Source: Jiangella alkaliphila
GTDB taxonomy: Bacteria > Actinomycetota > Actinomycetes > Jiangellales > Jiangellaceae
Direction of reading: 5' to 3'
Length of the DNA stretch: 64,000 nucleotides
Assembly: GCF_900105925.1 (NCBI RefSeq)
Contig: NZ_LT629791.1
Span: forward strand, 1,054,001-1,118,000
The position numbers and the translations under genes were made by a program. This document shows positions 25,599 to 37,285 of this stretch, in pieces (the stretch's first letter is position 1; each line of letters begins with the position of its first letter). The notes below the pieces were generated by a model that was not told the origin of the DNA, ran no database searches, and worked only from the letters and a program-made list of their open reading frames with translations.

Positions 25599-25647
25599 GA
25601 GAGCAATGCTCTCTGTTCGGAGCGGAGATGTCAAGAGCAGTGCTCTC
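25599..25647. promoter_or_regulatory. Twin TetR-type operators
   Basis: Two copies of the palindrome AGAGCA-N-TGCTCT lie at 25600-25612 and 25634-25646, in the gap between the divergent epimerase and TetR genes. The first extends to a perfect 15-mer GAGAGCA-A-TGCTCTC. Centres are 34 bp apart, about three helical turns. Binding by the adjacent TetR is inferred. Confidence 0.8.
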
Positions 25648-25680
25648 GACTTGGTGCGTTGCTCTGCTAGAGTCACCGGC

Positions 25681-26382
25681 ATGAACGCCGGACGCACCGC
25701 ACGCGAGCGCGCCCGGGCCGAGCTGACCAGGGAGATCACCGAGATCGCCCGGCGTCAGCTGGGTACCGAGGGCGCGGGCGGCCTCAACCTGCGTGCCATC
25801 GCCCGCGAGCTGGGAATGGTCTCCTCGGCCATCTACCGCTACTTCCCCAGCCGCGACGACCTGCTGACCACGCTGATCATCGACGCCTACAACGCGGTCG
25901 GCGAGGCGGTCGAACGGGCCGACGCCGCGTGCGACGCGGACGACCACGCGGGCCGGTGGCGGGCCGTCTGCCACGCCGTCCGCGACTGGGCGCTCGCGTA
26001 CCCGTACGAGTACGCACTGATCTACGGCTCGCCGGTGCCGGGCTACCAGGCGCCGGTCGACACCGTCGGCCCGGCCGTGCGCGACACCGTCGTTTACGGG
26101 CGCATCCTCGCCTCCGCCTATGCGGCCGGCGTTCTGGCGTCGCCCGACGGGTTCCCGCCGCCGTCGCCGTCGTTCGCCGCCGACGCCGAGACCGTCCGCG
26201 AGATGATGCCCGGCCTGCCCGACGAGCTCGTCGCCCGGGCCATCACCGCCTGGACCGGCCTGTTCGGCTACCTCAACTTCGAGCTGTTCGGCCAGTTCGC
26301 CAACGTCGTCGACGACCGCGCCGGGTTGTTCGACCACCAGGTGCGCACGCTCGGCCGGCTGGTCGGGTTGCCCGCAACTTGA
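25681..26382 (+). CDS. TetR-family transcriptional regulator
   Basis: The 233-residue protein starts at ATG 25681. The N-terminal helix-turn-helix is LTREITEIARRQLGTEGAGGLNLRAIARELGMVSSAIYRYFPSRDDLLTTLI. The C-terminal ligand domain has WALAYPYEYALIYGSPVPGY, typical of the WHG-type (TetR_C_13) subgroup. It likely represses itself and the divergent epimerase gene through the twin operators upstream. Its stop codon overlaps the promoter of the following MFS gene. Confidence 0.92.
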   Translation: MNAGRTARERARAELTREITEIARRQLGTEGAGGLNLRAIARELGMVSSAIYRYFPSRDDLLTTLIIDAYNAVGEAVERADAACDADDHAGRWRAVCHAVRDWALAYPYEYALIYGSPVPGYQAPVDTVGPAVRDTVVYGRILASAYAAGVLASPDGFPPPSPSFAADAETVREMMPGLPDELVARAITAWTGLFGYLNFELFGQFANVVDDRAGLFDHQVRTLGRLVGLPAT

Positions 26383-26409
26383 CCTCAACTTTGCTTGAGG
26401 TTGCAGCAT
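26379..26409 (+). promoter_or_regulatory. SoxR box and promoter of the MFS gene
   Basis: A perfect SoxR-type palindrome CCTCAACTTTGCTTGAGG (26383-26400) sits in the 19-bp spacer between -35 TTGACC (26379-26384) and -10 CAGCAT (26404-26409). The predicted transcription start would fall at or next to the ATG at 26417, implying a leaderless message. The element overlaps the last codons of the TetR gene. Confidence 0.88.
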
Positions 26410-26416
26410 CGGTGGC

Positions 26417-27823
26417 ATGCCTGCTCGCTCGTCCTCGCCGTCGCTGTTCAGCCGTGACCACCTGCCGCTCGCGATCGGCGCCGTCGCCCTGGTGACGCTC
26501 GGCGCGTTCGAGAACCGGGCGGTCGGCACCGCGCTGCCGACCCTGGTGCGCGAGTTCGACGCCGTCAGCAGCTTCGGCCTGGCCACGGCCGCGCCCATCG
26601 CGACCTATGTCGTCTCGCTGGCGCTGGCCGGCCTGTGGGCCGACCGGTCCGGCCCGGTGCCGCCGCTGCGGGCCGGCGCCGTCACGTTCGCCGTCGCGCA
26701 GGTGCTGGTCGGCACGGCCGCGGGAATGCCGCAGGTGATCGCGGGGCGGCTGCTCAGCGGCCTGGCCGAAGGGCTGATCGACGTCGGGATCATGGTGCTG
26801 ATCGCGCGGGCGCTGCCGGAGGCGCTGCGGCCGCGGATGTTCTCGCTGTTCGCGGCCGCCTGGGTGCTGCCGTCGGTGGTCGGCCCGTTCCTGACGGGGA
26901 TCGTCACCGAGGGCGTCGGGTGGCGGTGGGTGTTCCTCGGCGCGCTGGCAGTGCTGGTGCCGGTGTGGCTGCTGCTCCGGCCTGCGTTGCGGACGGTGCC
27001 GCCGTCTGCCGGGGCTGCCGGGGCGCCTGTACCTGGTGGCGCGTCGCGGTCGGTGCTGCCGTGGGCGTTCGTCGCGGCGGCGTCTGTTTTCGGGTTGTCG
27101 CTGGCCGGCGAGCACCTGTCCGCTGAGACCGTCCCCGCGGTCGCGATCGTCGTCCTGGGCGCCGCCGGAACGGTCCTCGCGGCGGTCCGGCTGCTGCCGC
27201 GAGGGACGTTCCGGGTGCGGCGCGGGCTGCCCGCCGTCGTGGCGCAGCGAGCGTTCGCCGGTGCCGCCTTCGGCGCGGTCGGGTCGTGGCTGCCGCTGCT
27301 GCTGACACTGGTACACGGCTTCAGCCCGACGACGGCCGGCGTCAGCCTGTCGATCACCGGCGTCACGTGGGCGGTCGGCTCCTGGCTGCAGGGCCGCGAC
27401 CACGGCCGTCCGCCGGCGGTCGTCCTGCGGGCCGGGCTGGCCACGATGACCGCCGGCCTCGCCGTCACGACGCTGCTGGCCTGGCCGGCGGTGCCGACGG
27501 TGATCGGGCTGCTCGGCTGGGCGCTGGCCGGCCTCGGCATGGGGCTCACGTCGCCGGTGCTGTCGCTGCTGATCCTGGCCGGGTCGGACCGGACGAACCA
27601 GGGCCGCAACGTGAGCGCCGGGCAGCTCGCGGGGTCGCTCAGCACGGCCGCCGCGCTGGCGGTCAGCGGCGCCGCGGTCGCGCTGACCACGCCCGGCCCG
27701 GCGACGTTCGCGGGCATCCTCGTGGCCGGTGGCGTGGTCGCGCTCGGCGGACTGCTCACCGCCGGCCGCGTCGTCGACGACCGCACCACTGCCGTCGAGG
27801 CCGACGTGGCCCCGGTCGGCTGA
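26417..27823 (+). CDS. MFS transporter, likely SoxR-controlled exporter
   Basis: The 468-residue protein starts at ATG 26417. Its length and hydrophobicity fit 12-14 transmembrane helices. Motifs include NRAVGTALPTLVREFDAVSSFGLATAAPIATYVVSLALAGLWADRSGP (first helices and motif A) and GRLLSGLAEGLIDVG. It resembles the drug:H+ antiporter class of major facilitator proteins. The perfect SoxR box just upstream suggests induction by redox-active compounds and export of such a compound. No other gene shares the transcript clearly. Confidence 0.9.
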   Translation: MPARSSSPSLFSRDHLPLAIGAVALVTLGAFENRAVGTALPTLVREFDAVSSFGLATAAPIATYVVSLALAGLWADRSGPVPPLRAGAVTFAVAQVLVGTAAGMPQVIAGRLLSGLAEGLIDVGIMVLIARALPEALRPRMFSLFAAAWVLPSVVGPFLTGIVTEGVGWRWVFLGALAVLVPVWLLLRPALRTVPPSAGAAGAPVPGGASRSVLPWAFVAAASVFGLSLAGEHLSAETVPAVAIVVLGAAGTVLAAVRLLPRGTFRVRRGLPAVVAQRAFAGAAFGAVGSWLPLLLTLVHGFSPTTAGVSLSITGVTWAVGSWLQGRDHGRPPAVVLRAGLATMTAGLAVTTLLAWPAVPTVIGLLGWALAGLGMGLTSPVLSLLILAGSDRTNQGRNVSAGQLAGSLSTAAALAVSGAAVALTTPGPATFAGILVAGGVVALGGLLTAGRVVDDRTTAVEADVAPVG

Positions 27824-27858
27824 GGCGGAACCGAGTGGCCGGCCGATAGCCTGCGCTC

Positions 27859-28725
27859 GTGGCCGACGTCGTCGAGGGACACCGACCCAGCCGGTCGCCG
27901 GAGGAGCTGGCCGCGCAGCTCGCCGACCGCGCTGAGGAGCTCGAGCCGCTCACGGCGAGCCTGCCGGACCGGCCCGGGAACCTGGTCGAGCTGGGCGCGG
28001 AGGCGCTGGCCGTCGCGGGGCTGCGGACGCTGCTGGACGGCGACGTCGCGACGCCGCTGCGGATCGCGGCCCGCGCCGTCGCGGCGGCCGGTGTGCTGCT
28101 CGGGCTCGATGCGCCCCTGCAGGTGGCCCTCGGCGGTCCGGGGCCGGTGACGCTGCCGCTACTGGCCGCGCGCCCCGTCGGGCTGGGCCCGCGGTCGCTC
28201 GTCCAGGCCACGCACGCCGCGCTGGCGACCCGCGACACCGTCGCGCTCGAGCTGTTCGCGGCCGTGCCGATCGAGCGCACGGCCCGCGAGCCGGTGTCGG
28301 CCGAGGAGGCGGCGTACGGGCTGGCGCACGCGCGCGGCCTGCAGCTCCTGCTGCGTGGTGACGCTGCCGGCAACGACCTGCTGCTGGAGGCGCTGCAGGG
28401 CTGCACCGATGGCGGCCTGCATCCGGCCGCGCGGGACTACGCGCTGTTCCTCGTCTCGCCGGAGATCGAGCTCACGCTGGGGCACCTGCAGCCCGGCGGC
28501 GATCAATTCGACCAGTCGCTACGCAACGCGCTGACGTTGCACCGCCGCTACTGGACCGAGGTCGAGGCCAATCCCGGCGAGCCGCAGGACAACGATCCGG
28601 CCGGCTTCATAGCGCTCGGACCGCTGGCCTGGGCCGCGCTGCGGCACGACCACGGCCTGCCGTCGGCCGTCCGGTCGGACTACCTGCCGGCGTCGGTCAT
28701 CGCGGGCTCGGCACCGGCCCCGTGA
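27859..28725 (+). CDS. Imm49-like protein
   Basis: The 288-residue, mostly helical soluble protein starts at GTG 27859. The C-terminal pattern (DQFDQSLRNALTLHRRYWTE...GFIALGPLAWAALRHDHGLPSAVRSDYLPASVI) looks like the Imm49 family of polymorphic-toxin immunity proteins, which usually end in an SDYLP-type block. I see no toxin gene next to it, so it would be an orphan, or the domain has another role. The assignment is from memory of the family pattern and is only moderately sure. Its 3' end overlaps the convergent SDR gene by 29 nt. Confidence 0.5.
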   Translation: MADVVEGHRPSRSPEELAAQLADRAEELEPLTASLPDRPGNLVELGAEALAVAGLRTLLDGDVATPLRIAARAVAAAGVLLGLDAPLQVALGGPGPVTLPLLAARPVGLGPRSLVQATHAALATRDTVALELFAAVPIERTAREPVSAEEAAYGLAHARGLQLLLRGDAAGNDLLLEALQGCTDGGLHPAARDYALFLVSPEIELTLGHLQPGGDQFDQSLRNALTLHRRYWTEVEANPGEPQDNDPAGFIALGPLAWAALRHDHGLPSAVRSDYLPASVIAGSAPAP

Positions 28726-29308
28726 CCGCGACCACCTCGCCCGTCGCCGTCCCGTCGACCAGGTCGGCATAGACCCGCGCGACGTCGGCCGCCGGGACGC
28801 CGCGCGCGGGGTCCCAGCCGAACGCCTCGAGCGACTCGCGCACCCACCCCGGCGCGACGAGGTTGAGCCGCAGGCCGCGCGGCAGCTCCGGCGCCGCCGC
28901 CTCGACGAACGCCGCCAGCCCCGCGTTGACCAGCGCGCCGAACGACCCGCCCGGCAGCGGCTCGGCGAACGTGCCGCCGGTCAGCGTGATCGACCCGCCG
29001 TCGCGGACGTGGTGCAGCGCCGTCCGGGCCAGCCGCACCTGCCCGAGCAGTTTGCCCGGCAGCCCTGCGGTGAACTCGTCGTCGCTGGCCTCGACCAGAT
29101 CGGCGGTCGGCGCGTTCGCCGCGCAACACACCACCGCGTCGACGCCGGACACCGTCGCGAACAGCTCTTCCACCGTCGCCGGCTCGCCCGTGTCCACCAC
29201 GACGGGCCCCCGCCGCGACGCCCGGATCACCTCGTGCCCGCGCCCGGCCAGCTCCTCGGCCACCGCCGACCCCACGACCCCGCTCGCCCCGATGACGAGG
29301 ATCTTCAC
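28697..29308 (-). CDS. Short-chain dehydrogenase/reductase
   Basis: The 203-residue protein starts at GTG 29308; the open frame continues into the tRNA-Leu region, where coding is unlikely. The dinucleotide motif is KILVIGASGVVGSAVAEEL, followed by VDAVVCCAANAP, GSITLTGGTFAEPLPGGSFGALVNAGLAAFVEAAAPEL and RLNLVAPGWVRESL. The classical SDR Tyr-x3-Lys is replaced by sequence lacking Tyr, as in a known group of short actinobacterial SDRs, so activity is uncertain. It is monocistronic. Confidence 0.82.
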   Translation of the reverse strand: MKILVIGASGVVGSAVAEELAGRGHEVIRASRRGPVVVDTGEPATVEELFATVSGVDAVVCCAANAPTADLVEASDDEFTAGLPGKLLGQVRLARTALHHVRDGGSITLTGGTFAEPLPGGSFGALVNAGLAAFVEAAAPELPRGLRLNLVAPGWVRESLEAFGWDPARGVPAADVARVYADLVDGTATGEVVAVTGPVPSPR

Positions 29309-29340
29309 AACTGCTCCTTCGTGTCCGGTCCGAACGCGAA

Positions 29341-29372
29341 GATCCCGGCCAGATGGGTACCTGACCGGGATC
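29341..29372 (-). terminator. Terminator of tRNA-Leu(CAG)
   Basis: A stem of GATCCCGG / CCGGGATC, extended by CAG/CTG across a G-T pair, lies 6 nt past the tRNA 3' end on the minus strand and is followed by TTCG. Intrinsic termination is inferred. Confidence 0.65.
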
Positions 29373-29378
29373 CTGGTG

Positions 29379-29465
29379 TGGTGCGCGAGGGGGGAGTTGA
29401 ACCCCCACGTCCTTTCGGACACACGGACCTGAACCGTGCGCGTCTGCCTATTCCGCCACCCGCGC
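29379..29465 (-). tRNA. tRNA-Leu(CAG)
   Basis: On the minus strand the acceptor GCGCGGG (29465-29459) pairs with CTCGCGC. Anticodon stem CACGG/CCGTG closes loop TTCAGGT, giving anticodon CAG. A long variable arm (GTGTCCGAAAGGACGTG) and T-arm GGGGGTTCAACTCCCCC are present, and the 3' CCA is encoded. This tRNA-Leu beside fhaA is a conserved landmark in actinomycetes. Confidence 0.95.
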
Positions 29466-29717
29466 GTGGTGCGGCACCAAGGTTAACACGCCTCCGCGCG
29501 TGGTCGATTCCACGATCTGGGGGTCTGGATGTCAGCATGGGCGGGAAGACAGTGAGAGCCGCCGGAACCAGCCGCAGGCCGTCCTTCGTCACATAAGGTT
29601 GCGACGGCCGTTTCCGCACGGCCCCGATCCAGGGCGCGACCGCACCGCACTGCAACGCGCCGTTACGATCAGGGTCTTGCCCGCGGCACCAGGTGCGAGA
29701 CGTGGAGGGAGGTACCC

Positions 29718-30437
29718 GTGGGGGTGTTGCAGCGCTTCGAGCGCCGGCTCGAGAGCATGGTCCAAGGTGCGTTCACCCGGGCGTTCCGCTCCGAGGTGCA
29801 GCCCGTGGAGATCGCCGCGGCGATCCAGCGCGAGCTCGACAACAACGCGCAGATCGTCAGCCGCGACCGGTCGCTCGTGCCGAACGACTTCGTGGTCGAG
29901 CTGGGTCCAGGCGACTACGACCGGCTCCAGGCGTACATCGGCACGCTGGCGACCGAGCTGGTCGAACTGGCCCGCGAACACGCCGAGCTGCAGCATTACG
30001 CCTTCACGGGACCGGTCGGGGTCGGGTTCGAGAGGCACGAGGACCTCGGCACCGGCGCCTTCCGCATCCGCAGTGCGGTCCGGGCCGGCGTCGACCGCGG
30101 GGCGTCGTTCGCGCCGACACCCACCAGCGAGCAGCAGGCCGACGCGTACCTCATCATCAACGGCACCCAGCATCCGGTGCTGCCGCCCGGTGTCGTGCTG
30201 GGGCGCGGCAGCGAGTGCGACCTTCGCATCGACGATGCCGGCGTCTCGCGCCGGCATCTGGAGATCCGCGTGTACCAGCAGGGACCGCAGTCCCAGCTGG
30301 TGGCCGTCGACCTCGGCTCCACCAATGGGACGGTCGTCGACGGCGCCCGGGTGGGCCAGGCGCCACTGACCGACGGTTCCCGCATCGTGATCGGTTCCAC
30401 CGTGATCGACGTCCGTCGGCGCAGTCCCGGGAGGTGA
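29718..30437 (+). CDS. fhaA: DUF3662/FHA-domain protein FhaA
   Basis: The 239-residue protein starts at GTG 29718 behind GGAGGTA. The N-terminal DUF3662 domain (about residues 1-120) has GVLQRFERRLESMVQGAFTRAFRSEVQPVEIAAAIQRELDNNAQI. The C-terminal FHA domain (about residues 145-235) has the phosphothreonine-binding signature GRGSECDLRIDDAGVSRRHLEI and LGSTNGTVVDG. In mycobacteria FhaA binds phosphorylated partners such as the peptidoglycan flippase MviN and so links PknB to cell-wall synthesis. It leads the fhaA-fhaB-pstP-rodA-pbpA-pknB cluster; fhaB begins 5 nt after it. Confidence 0.95.
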   Translation: MGVLQRFERRLESMVQGAFTRAFRSEVQPVEIAAAIQRELDNNAQIVSRDRSLVPNDFVVELGPGDYDRLQAYIGTLATELVELAREHAELQHYAFTGPVGVGFERHEDLGTGAFRIRSAVRAGVDRGASFAPTPTSEQQADAYLIINGTQHPVLPPGVVLGRGSECDLRIDDAGVSRRHLEIRVYQQGPQSQLVAVDLGSTNGTVVDGARVGQAPLTDGSRIVIGSTVIDVRRRSPGR

Positions 30438-30441
30438 ACGA

Positions 30442-30918
30442 GTGTCGGAACTGACACTCACGGTCATCAAGCTCGGCTTCCTGGCCGTGCTGTGGCTGCT
30501 GATCCTCTCCGTCACGTCGGCCATGCGAGCCGACCTGTTCGGCGTGCGGCCCCCGAAGCAGCCCAAGCCGCAGCGCGAGGCCCGCGAGGCGGCCAAGCAG
30601 AACCGTCAGCCTCGCGGCGCCAAGGGCACCCCCACCAGGGCGTTCCTCGTCGAAGGACCCGACACTGGGAAGTCCGTGCCGCTCGACGGCACCCCGGTCA
30701 CGTTCGGCCGCGGCGCCGACTGCACCGTGCCGCTGGCCGACGAGTACGTGTCGACGCAGCACGCCAGGCTGCGGTTCCACGACGGCCAGTGGTTCGTCGA
30801 GGATCTCGGCTCGACCAACGGCACGTATGTCGGCAACCAGCGGCTCACGCGCAGCACGCCGGTCACCGCCCGCAGCCGGTTCCGGCTCGGCAAGACCGTC
30901 GTTGAGCTGCGGAAGTAG
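30442..30918 (+). CDS. fhaB: Membrane-anchored FHA protein FhaB (FipA)
   Basis: The 158-residue protein starts at GTG 30442, 5 nt after fhaA. A single N-terminal transmembrane helix (LTVIKLGFLAVLWLLILSVTSAMRADLFG) is followed by a basic linker and an FHA domain with FGRGADCTVPLADEYVSTQHARL and LGSTNGTYVGNQRL. FipA-type proteins connect division proteins such as FtsZ and FtsQ to PknB signalling in mycobacteria. The pstP gene follows after 6 nt. Confidence 0.95.
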   Translation: MSELTLTVIKLGFLAVLWLLILSVTSAMRADLFGVRPPKQPKPQREAREAAKQNRQPRGAKGTPTRAFLVEGPDTGKSVPLDGTPVTFGRGADCTVPLADEYVSTQHARLRFHDGQWFVEDLGSTNGTYVGNQRLTRSTPVTARSRFRLGKTVVELRK

Positions 30919-30924
30919 GCCTCG

Positions 30925-32396
<1,472 letters not shown>

Positions 32397-32400
<4 letters not shown>

Positions 32401-33794
32401 CTCTGGACCGCGCCCGCGCCCGCACCGAACCACCGGCGCCCGAGACGGTCACCCCGCGCCGCGGCCGGGGTACCGAACTGGTGCTGCTAATCTTCGCCAT
32501 CGGCATCGCGACGTTCGCCTACGTGAGCGTCGACCTCGGCGCGCTCGGGCGGGTGCCGCCGAACGCGCTGGGCTACCTCGGCGGGCTGTCCGCGGCCACG
32601 GCGGTCGCGCACATCGTGATCCGCATCAGGGCGCCGTACGCCGACCCCGTCATCCTGCCGATCGTCGTGACGCTGTGCGGGCTGGGCCTGGCGATGATCC
32701 ACCGGCTCGACCTCGCCGACGGGACGACCCGCGCGTCCACCCAGCTCACCTGGATGGCGGTCGGCGTCGCCGCGTTCGTCTTCGTGCTGATCTTCGTGCG
32801 CGACCACCGGGTGCTGGCGCGGCTGCCGTACCTCGCCGGGCTGGCCGGGCTGCTGCTCCTGATGCTGCCGCTGCTGCCGGTCGTCGGCCACTCGATCCGC
32901 GGCGCCCGCATCTGGATCAACATCGGGCCGATGACGTTCCAGCCGGGCGAGGCCGCCAAGATCATCCTGATCATCGCGTTCGCCGCCTACCTGGTGCAGA
33001 CCCGCGACGCGCTGGCGCTGGCCGGCCGCCGGTTCCTCGGCGTCGATCTGCCGCGCGCCCGTGACCTCGGGCCGATCCTGCTGGTCTGGCTCGGCGCCCT
33101 GGGCATCCTCGTCGTGCAGAACGACCTCGGCCCGTCCGTGCTGCTGTTCGGCATCTTCGTGCTGATGATCTACGTCGCCACCGAGCGCATCTCGTGGATC
33201 ATCCTCGGCCTGCTGCTGATCCTGGCCGGCGGGTTCGCCGCGAACGCCGTCGTCTCGCACGTCGCCGAGCGCGTCGACTTCTGGATGGACCCGTTCATCG
33301 ACCCGCAGGGCCAGGTCGCGCAGTCGCTCTACGGGCTGGCATACGGCGGCCTGCTCGGCACCGGCCTCGGCCAGGGCCGTCCGGATCTGACCCCGATCGC
33401 CGAGAGCGACTTCATCGGCTCCGCCCTCGGTGAGGAGCTGGGGCTCACCGGGCTGATCGCGATCATCCTGCTGTACGCGCTGCTCGCCTCCCGCGGCCTG
33501 CGCGCGGGCCTGCTGCTGCGCGACCCGTTCGGCAAGCTGCTGGCAGCGGGCCTCGCCGCCGGCTTCTTCCTCCAGGTCTTCATCGTGCTCGGCGGTGTCA
33601 CCCGGCTGATCCCGCTGACCGGTCTGACGACGCCGTTCCTGTCACTCGGCGGCTCGTCGCTGGTGATGAACTGGGTGCTGGTCGCGTTGCTGATCCGGTT
33701 GTCCGACGCGGCCCGGCGGCCGGCCCCGCCATCGACGCCGTCGTCCTCCCCGCAGGCGGACACCGCCGTGACCCAGGTCGTGAGAATCCGATGA
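32397..33794 (+). CDS. rodA: RodA/FtsW-family peptidoglycan glycosyltransferase
   Basis: The 465-residue SEDS protein starts at ATG 32397, coupled to pstP. Multiple transmembrane helices are evident. SEDS signatures include GARIWINIGPMTFQPGEAAKIILIIAFAAYL (catalytic-loop region), LVVQNDLGPSVLLFG, QSLYGLAYGGLLGTGLGQG, ESDFIGSALGEELG and PFLSLGGSSLVMNWVLVALLIRLS. RodA polymerises lipid II and works with the class B PBP encoded next. It has a short polar N-terminus and a C-terminal Pro/Ser-rich tail. Confidence 0.96.
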
Positions 33795-35260
33795 ACTCCC
33801 CGATCCGCCGCATCTCCGCCGGCTGCCTGCTGCTGTGCGTCGCGCTGCTCATCAACGCGACGTACGTGCAGGCGTTCTGGGCCGACGACCTCAACGCGCG
33901 CTCGGAGAACCGCCGGGTGCTCCTCGACGAGTACTCGCGCGAGCGCGGCCCGATCCTGCTCGCCGACGACACCCCGGTCGCGCAGTCGACGCCGGTCGAC
34001 GACGAGTACCAGTTCCTGCGCCAGTACCCCCAAGGGCCCATCTACGCGCCGCTGACCGGCTACTACTCGTACAACTACGGGCGGACGGCGCTCGAGCGGG
34101 CGCAGAACGACATCCTGTCCGGCGACGACGACCGACTGTTCGTCCGCCGGCTCATCGACCTCGTCACCGGTGAGGAACCGCGCGGCGGCGCCGTCCGGCT
34201 GACCATCGACCCGGCGGCCCAGCAGGCCGCGTGGGACGGCCTCACCGACGCGGGCTTCAAGGGCGCCGTCGTCGCCATCGACGTCCAGACCGGCGCGATC
34301 CTGGCGATGGTCAGCACACCGTCGTACGACCCCAACCCGATGGCCAGCCACTCGATCGAGGAGCAGACGGCCACCCGCGACGCCCTGGCCGCCGACCCCG
34401 ACAAGCCCGACCTCAACCGCGCGATCGCCCAGCGGCTGCCACCGGGCTCGGTGTTCAAGCTGGTCACGGCCGCCGCGGCGCTGGAGTCCGGCCAGTTCGA
34501 GCCCGACACCGAGGTGCCCGGGCCGGCCGACTACGACGTGCCGCAGTCGTCCCGCCCGCTGCCCAACCAGAACGGTCAGGCCTGCGGCGACGGCACGCCG
34601 ACGCTCACCGAGGCGCTGCGGGTCTCGTGCAACACCGCATTCGCCTTCCTCGGCAACGAGCTGGGTGACGACGCGCTGCGCGAGCAGGCCGAGCGGTTCG
34701 GCTTCGGCACCCAGCCGCTGACGAACGACGACATGAACGCCGCGACCAGCGTCTTCCCGGCCGAGCTCGACGACGCCCTGCTGGCCTACTCGGCGATCGG
34801 GCAGTTCGAGGTCGCCGCGACGCCGTTGCAGATGGCCATGGTGTCCGCGGCCATCGCCAACGACGGCGTGCTGATGGAGCCGTACATCGTCCGCGAGGTC
34901 AGCGGGCCGGACCTGGTCAGCCCGATCGAGCGGACCGAGCCGGAGGAGCGCACCCGCGCCGTCTCGCCGGAGACCGCCGAGCAGCTGACCGAGATGATGG
35001 TCGACGTGGTCGAGAACGGTACCGGCGAGAACGCGCAGATCGACGGCATCCAGGTCGCGGGCAAGACCGGCACCGCCCAGAGCTCGGAGGACCGGCCTCC
35101 GTACGCGTGGTTCACGTCCTTCGCGCCGGCCGACGAGCCCAGCGTGGCGGTCGCCGTCGTCATCGAAGACGCGCCCGACACCGCGCGCGACGACATCGGC
35201 GGCGGACGGCTCGCGGCGCCCATCGCCAGGGACGTCATGCAGGCGGTGTTGGGATCGTGA
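33791..35260 (+). CDS. pbpA: Penicillin-binding protein 2, class B transpeptidase
   Basis: The 489-residue protein starts at ATG 33791 with a 4-nt overlap with rodA. One N-terminal membrane helix (CLLLCVALLINATYVQAF) precedes the non-catalytic domain. The transpeptidase motifs are SVFK (in PPGSVFKLVTAAAALE, near residue 220), SCN (RVSCNTAFAFLGN) and KTG (QVAGKTGTAQSSED). It cross-links the strand made by RodA. The 85-nt gap before pknB includes a possible second promoter. Confidence 0.96.
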   Translation: MNSPIRRISAGCLLLCVALLINATYVQAFWADDLNARSENRRVLLDEYSRERGPILLADDTPVAQSTPVDDEYQFLRQYPQGPIYAPLTGYYSYNYGRTALERAQNDILSGDDDRLFVRRLIDLVTGEEPRGGAVRLTIDPAAQQAAWDGLTDAGFKGAVVAIDVQTGAILAMVSTPSYDPNPMASHSIEEQTATRDALAADPDKPDLNRAIAQRLPPGSVFKLVTAAAALESGQFEPDTEVPGPADYDVPQSSRPLPNQNGQACGDGTPTLTEALRVSCNTAFAFLGNELGDDALREQAERFGFGTQPLTNDDMNAATSVFPAELDDALLAYSAIGQFEVAATPLQMAMVSAAIANDGVLMEPYIVREVSGPDLVSPIERTEPEERTRAVSPETAEQLTEMMVDVVENGTGENAQIDGIQVAGKTGTAQSSEDRPPYAWFTSFAPADEPSVAVAVVIEDAPDTARDDIGGGRLAAPIARDVMQAVLGS

Positions 35261-35345
35261 CCATCTTCACTGTTCGGTCAGGTAGAGCAGCAGGCCCACC
35301 GGAACGGGTAGCCTGCGCGGGGTTGAGTCGAGAAAGGGCCGCACA

Positions 35346-37196
<1,851 letters not shown>

Positions 37197-37219
37197 CCGA
37201 CTGGCCGCGACCCATGCAC

Positions 37220-37272
37220 GAACGAGAGCCGCGCGGCTCGGGAGCATCTCCCGGGCCGCGCGGCTCTCGTTC
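37220..37272. terminator. Bidirectional terminator between pknB and the amidotransferase gene
   Basis: Long complementary arms (GAACGAGAGCCGCGCGG at 37220-37236 and CCGCGCGGCTCTCGTTC at 37256-37272) flank a loop that itself contains a short GGGAG/CTCCC pairing. It sits 23 nt after the pknB stop and 13 nt before the end of the convergent gene. Confidence 0.88.
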
Positions 37273-37285
37273 TGTGGCTTGACGG

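Noticed and set aside
23506-26382. A 958-codon plus-strand open frame ending in TetR
   Set aside because: Most of it is antisense to the LacI and epimerase genes with Arg/Gly-rich composition; the true TetR start is ATG 25681.
24634-26598. A 654-codon minus-strand open frame covering both the epimerase and the TetR gene
   Set aside because: The part beyond 25566 is antisense to the TetR gene and passes through its operators; only the 310-residue epimerase portion has family motifs.
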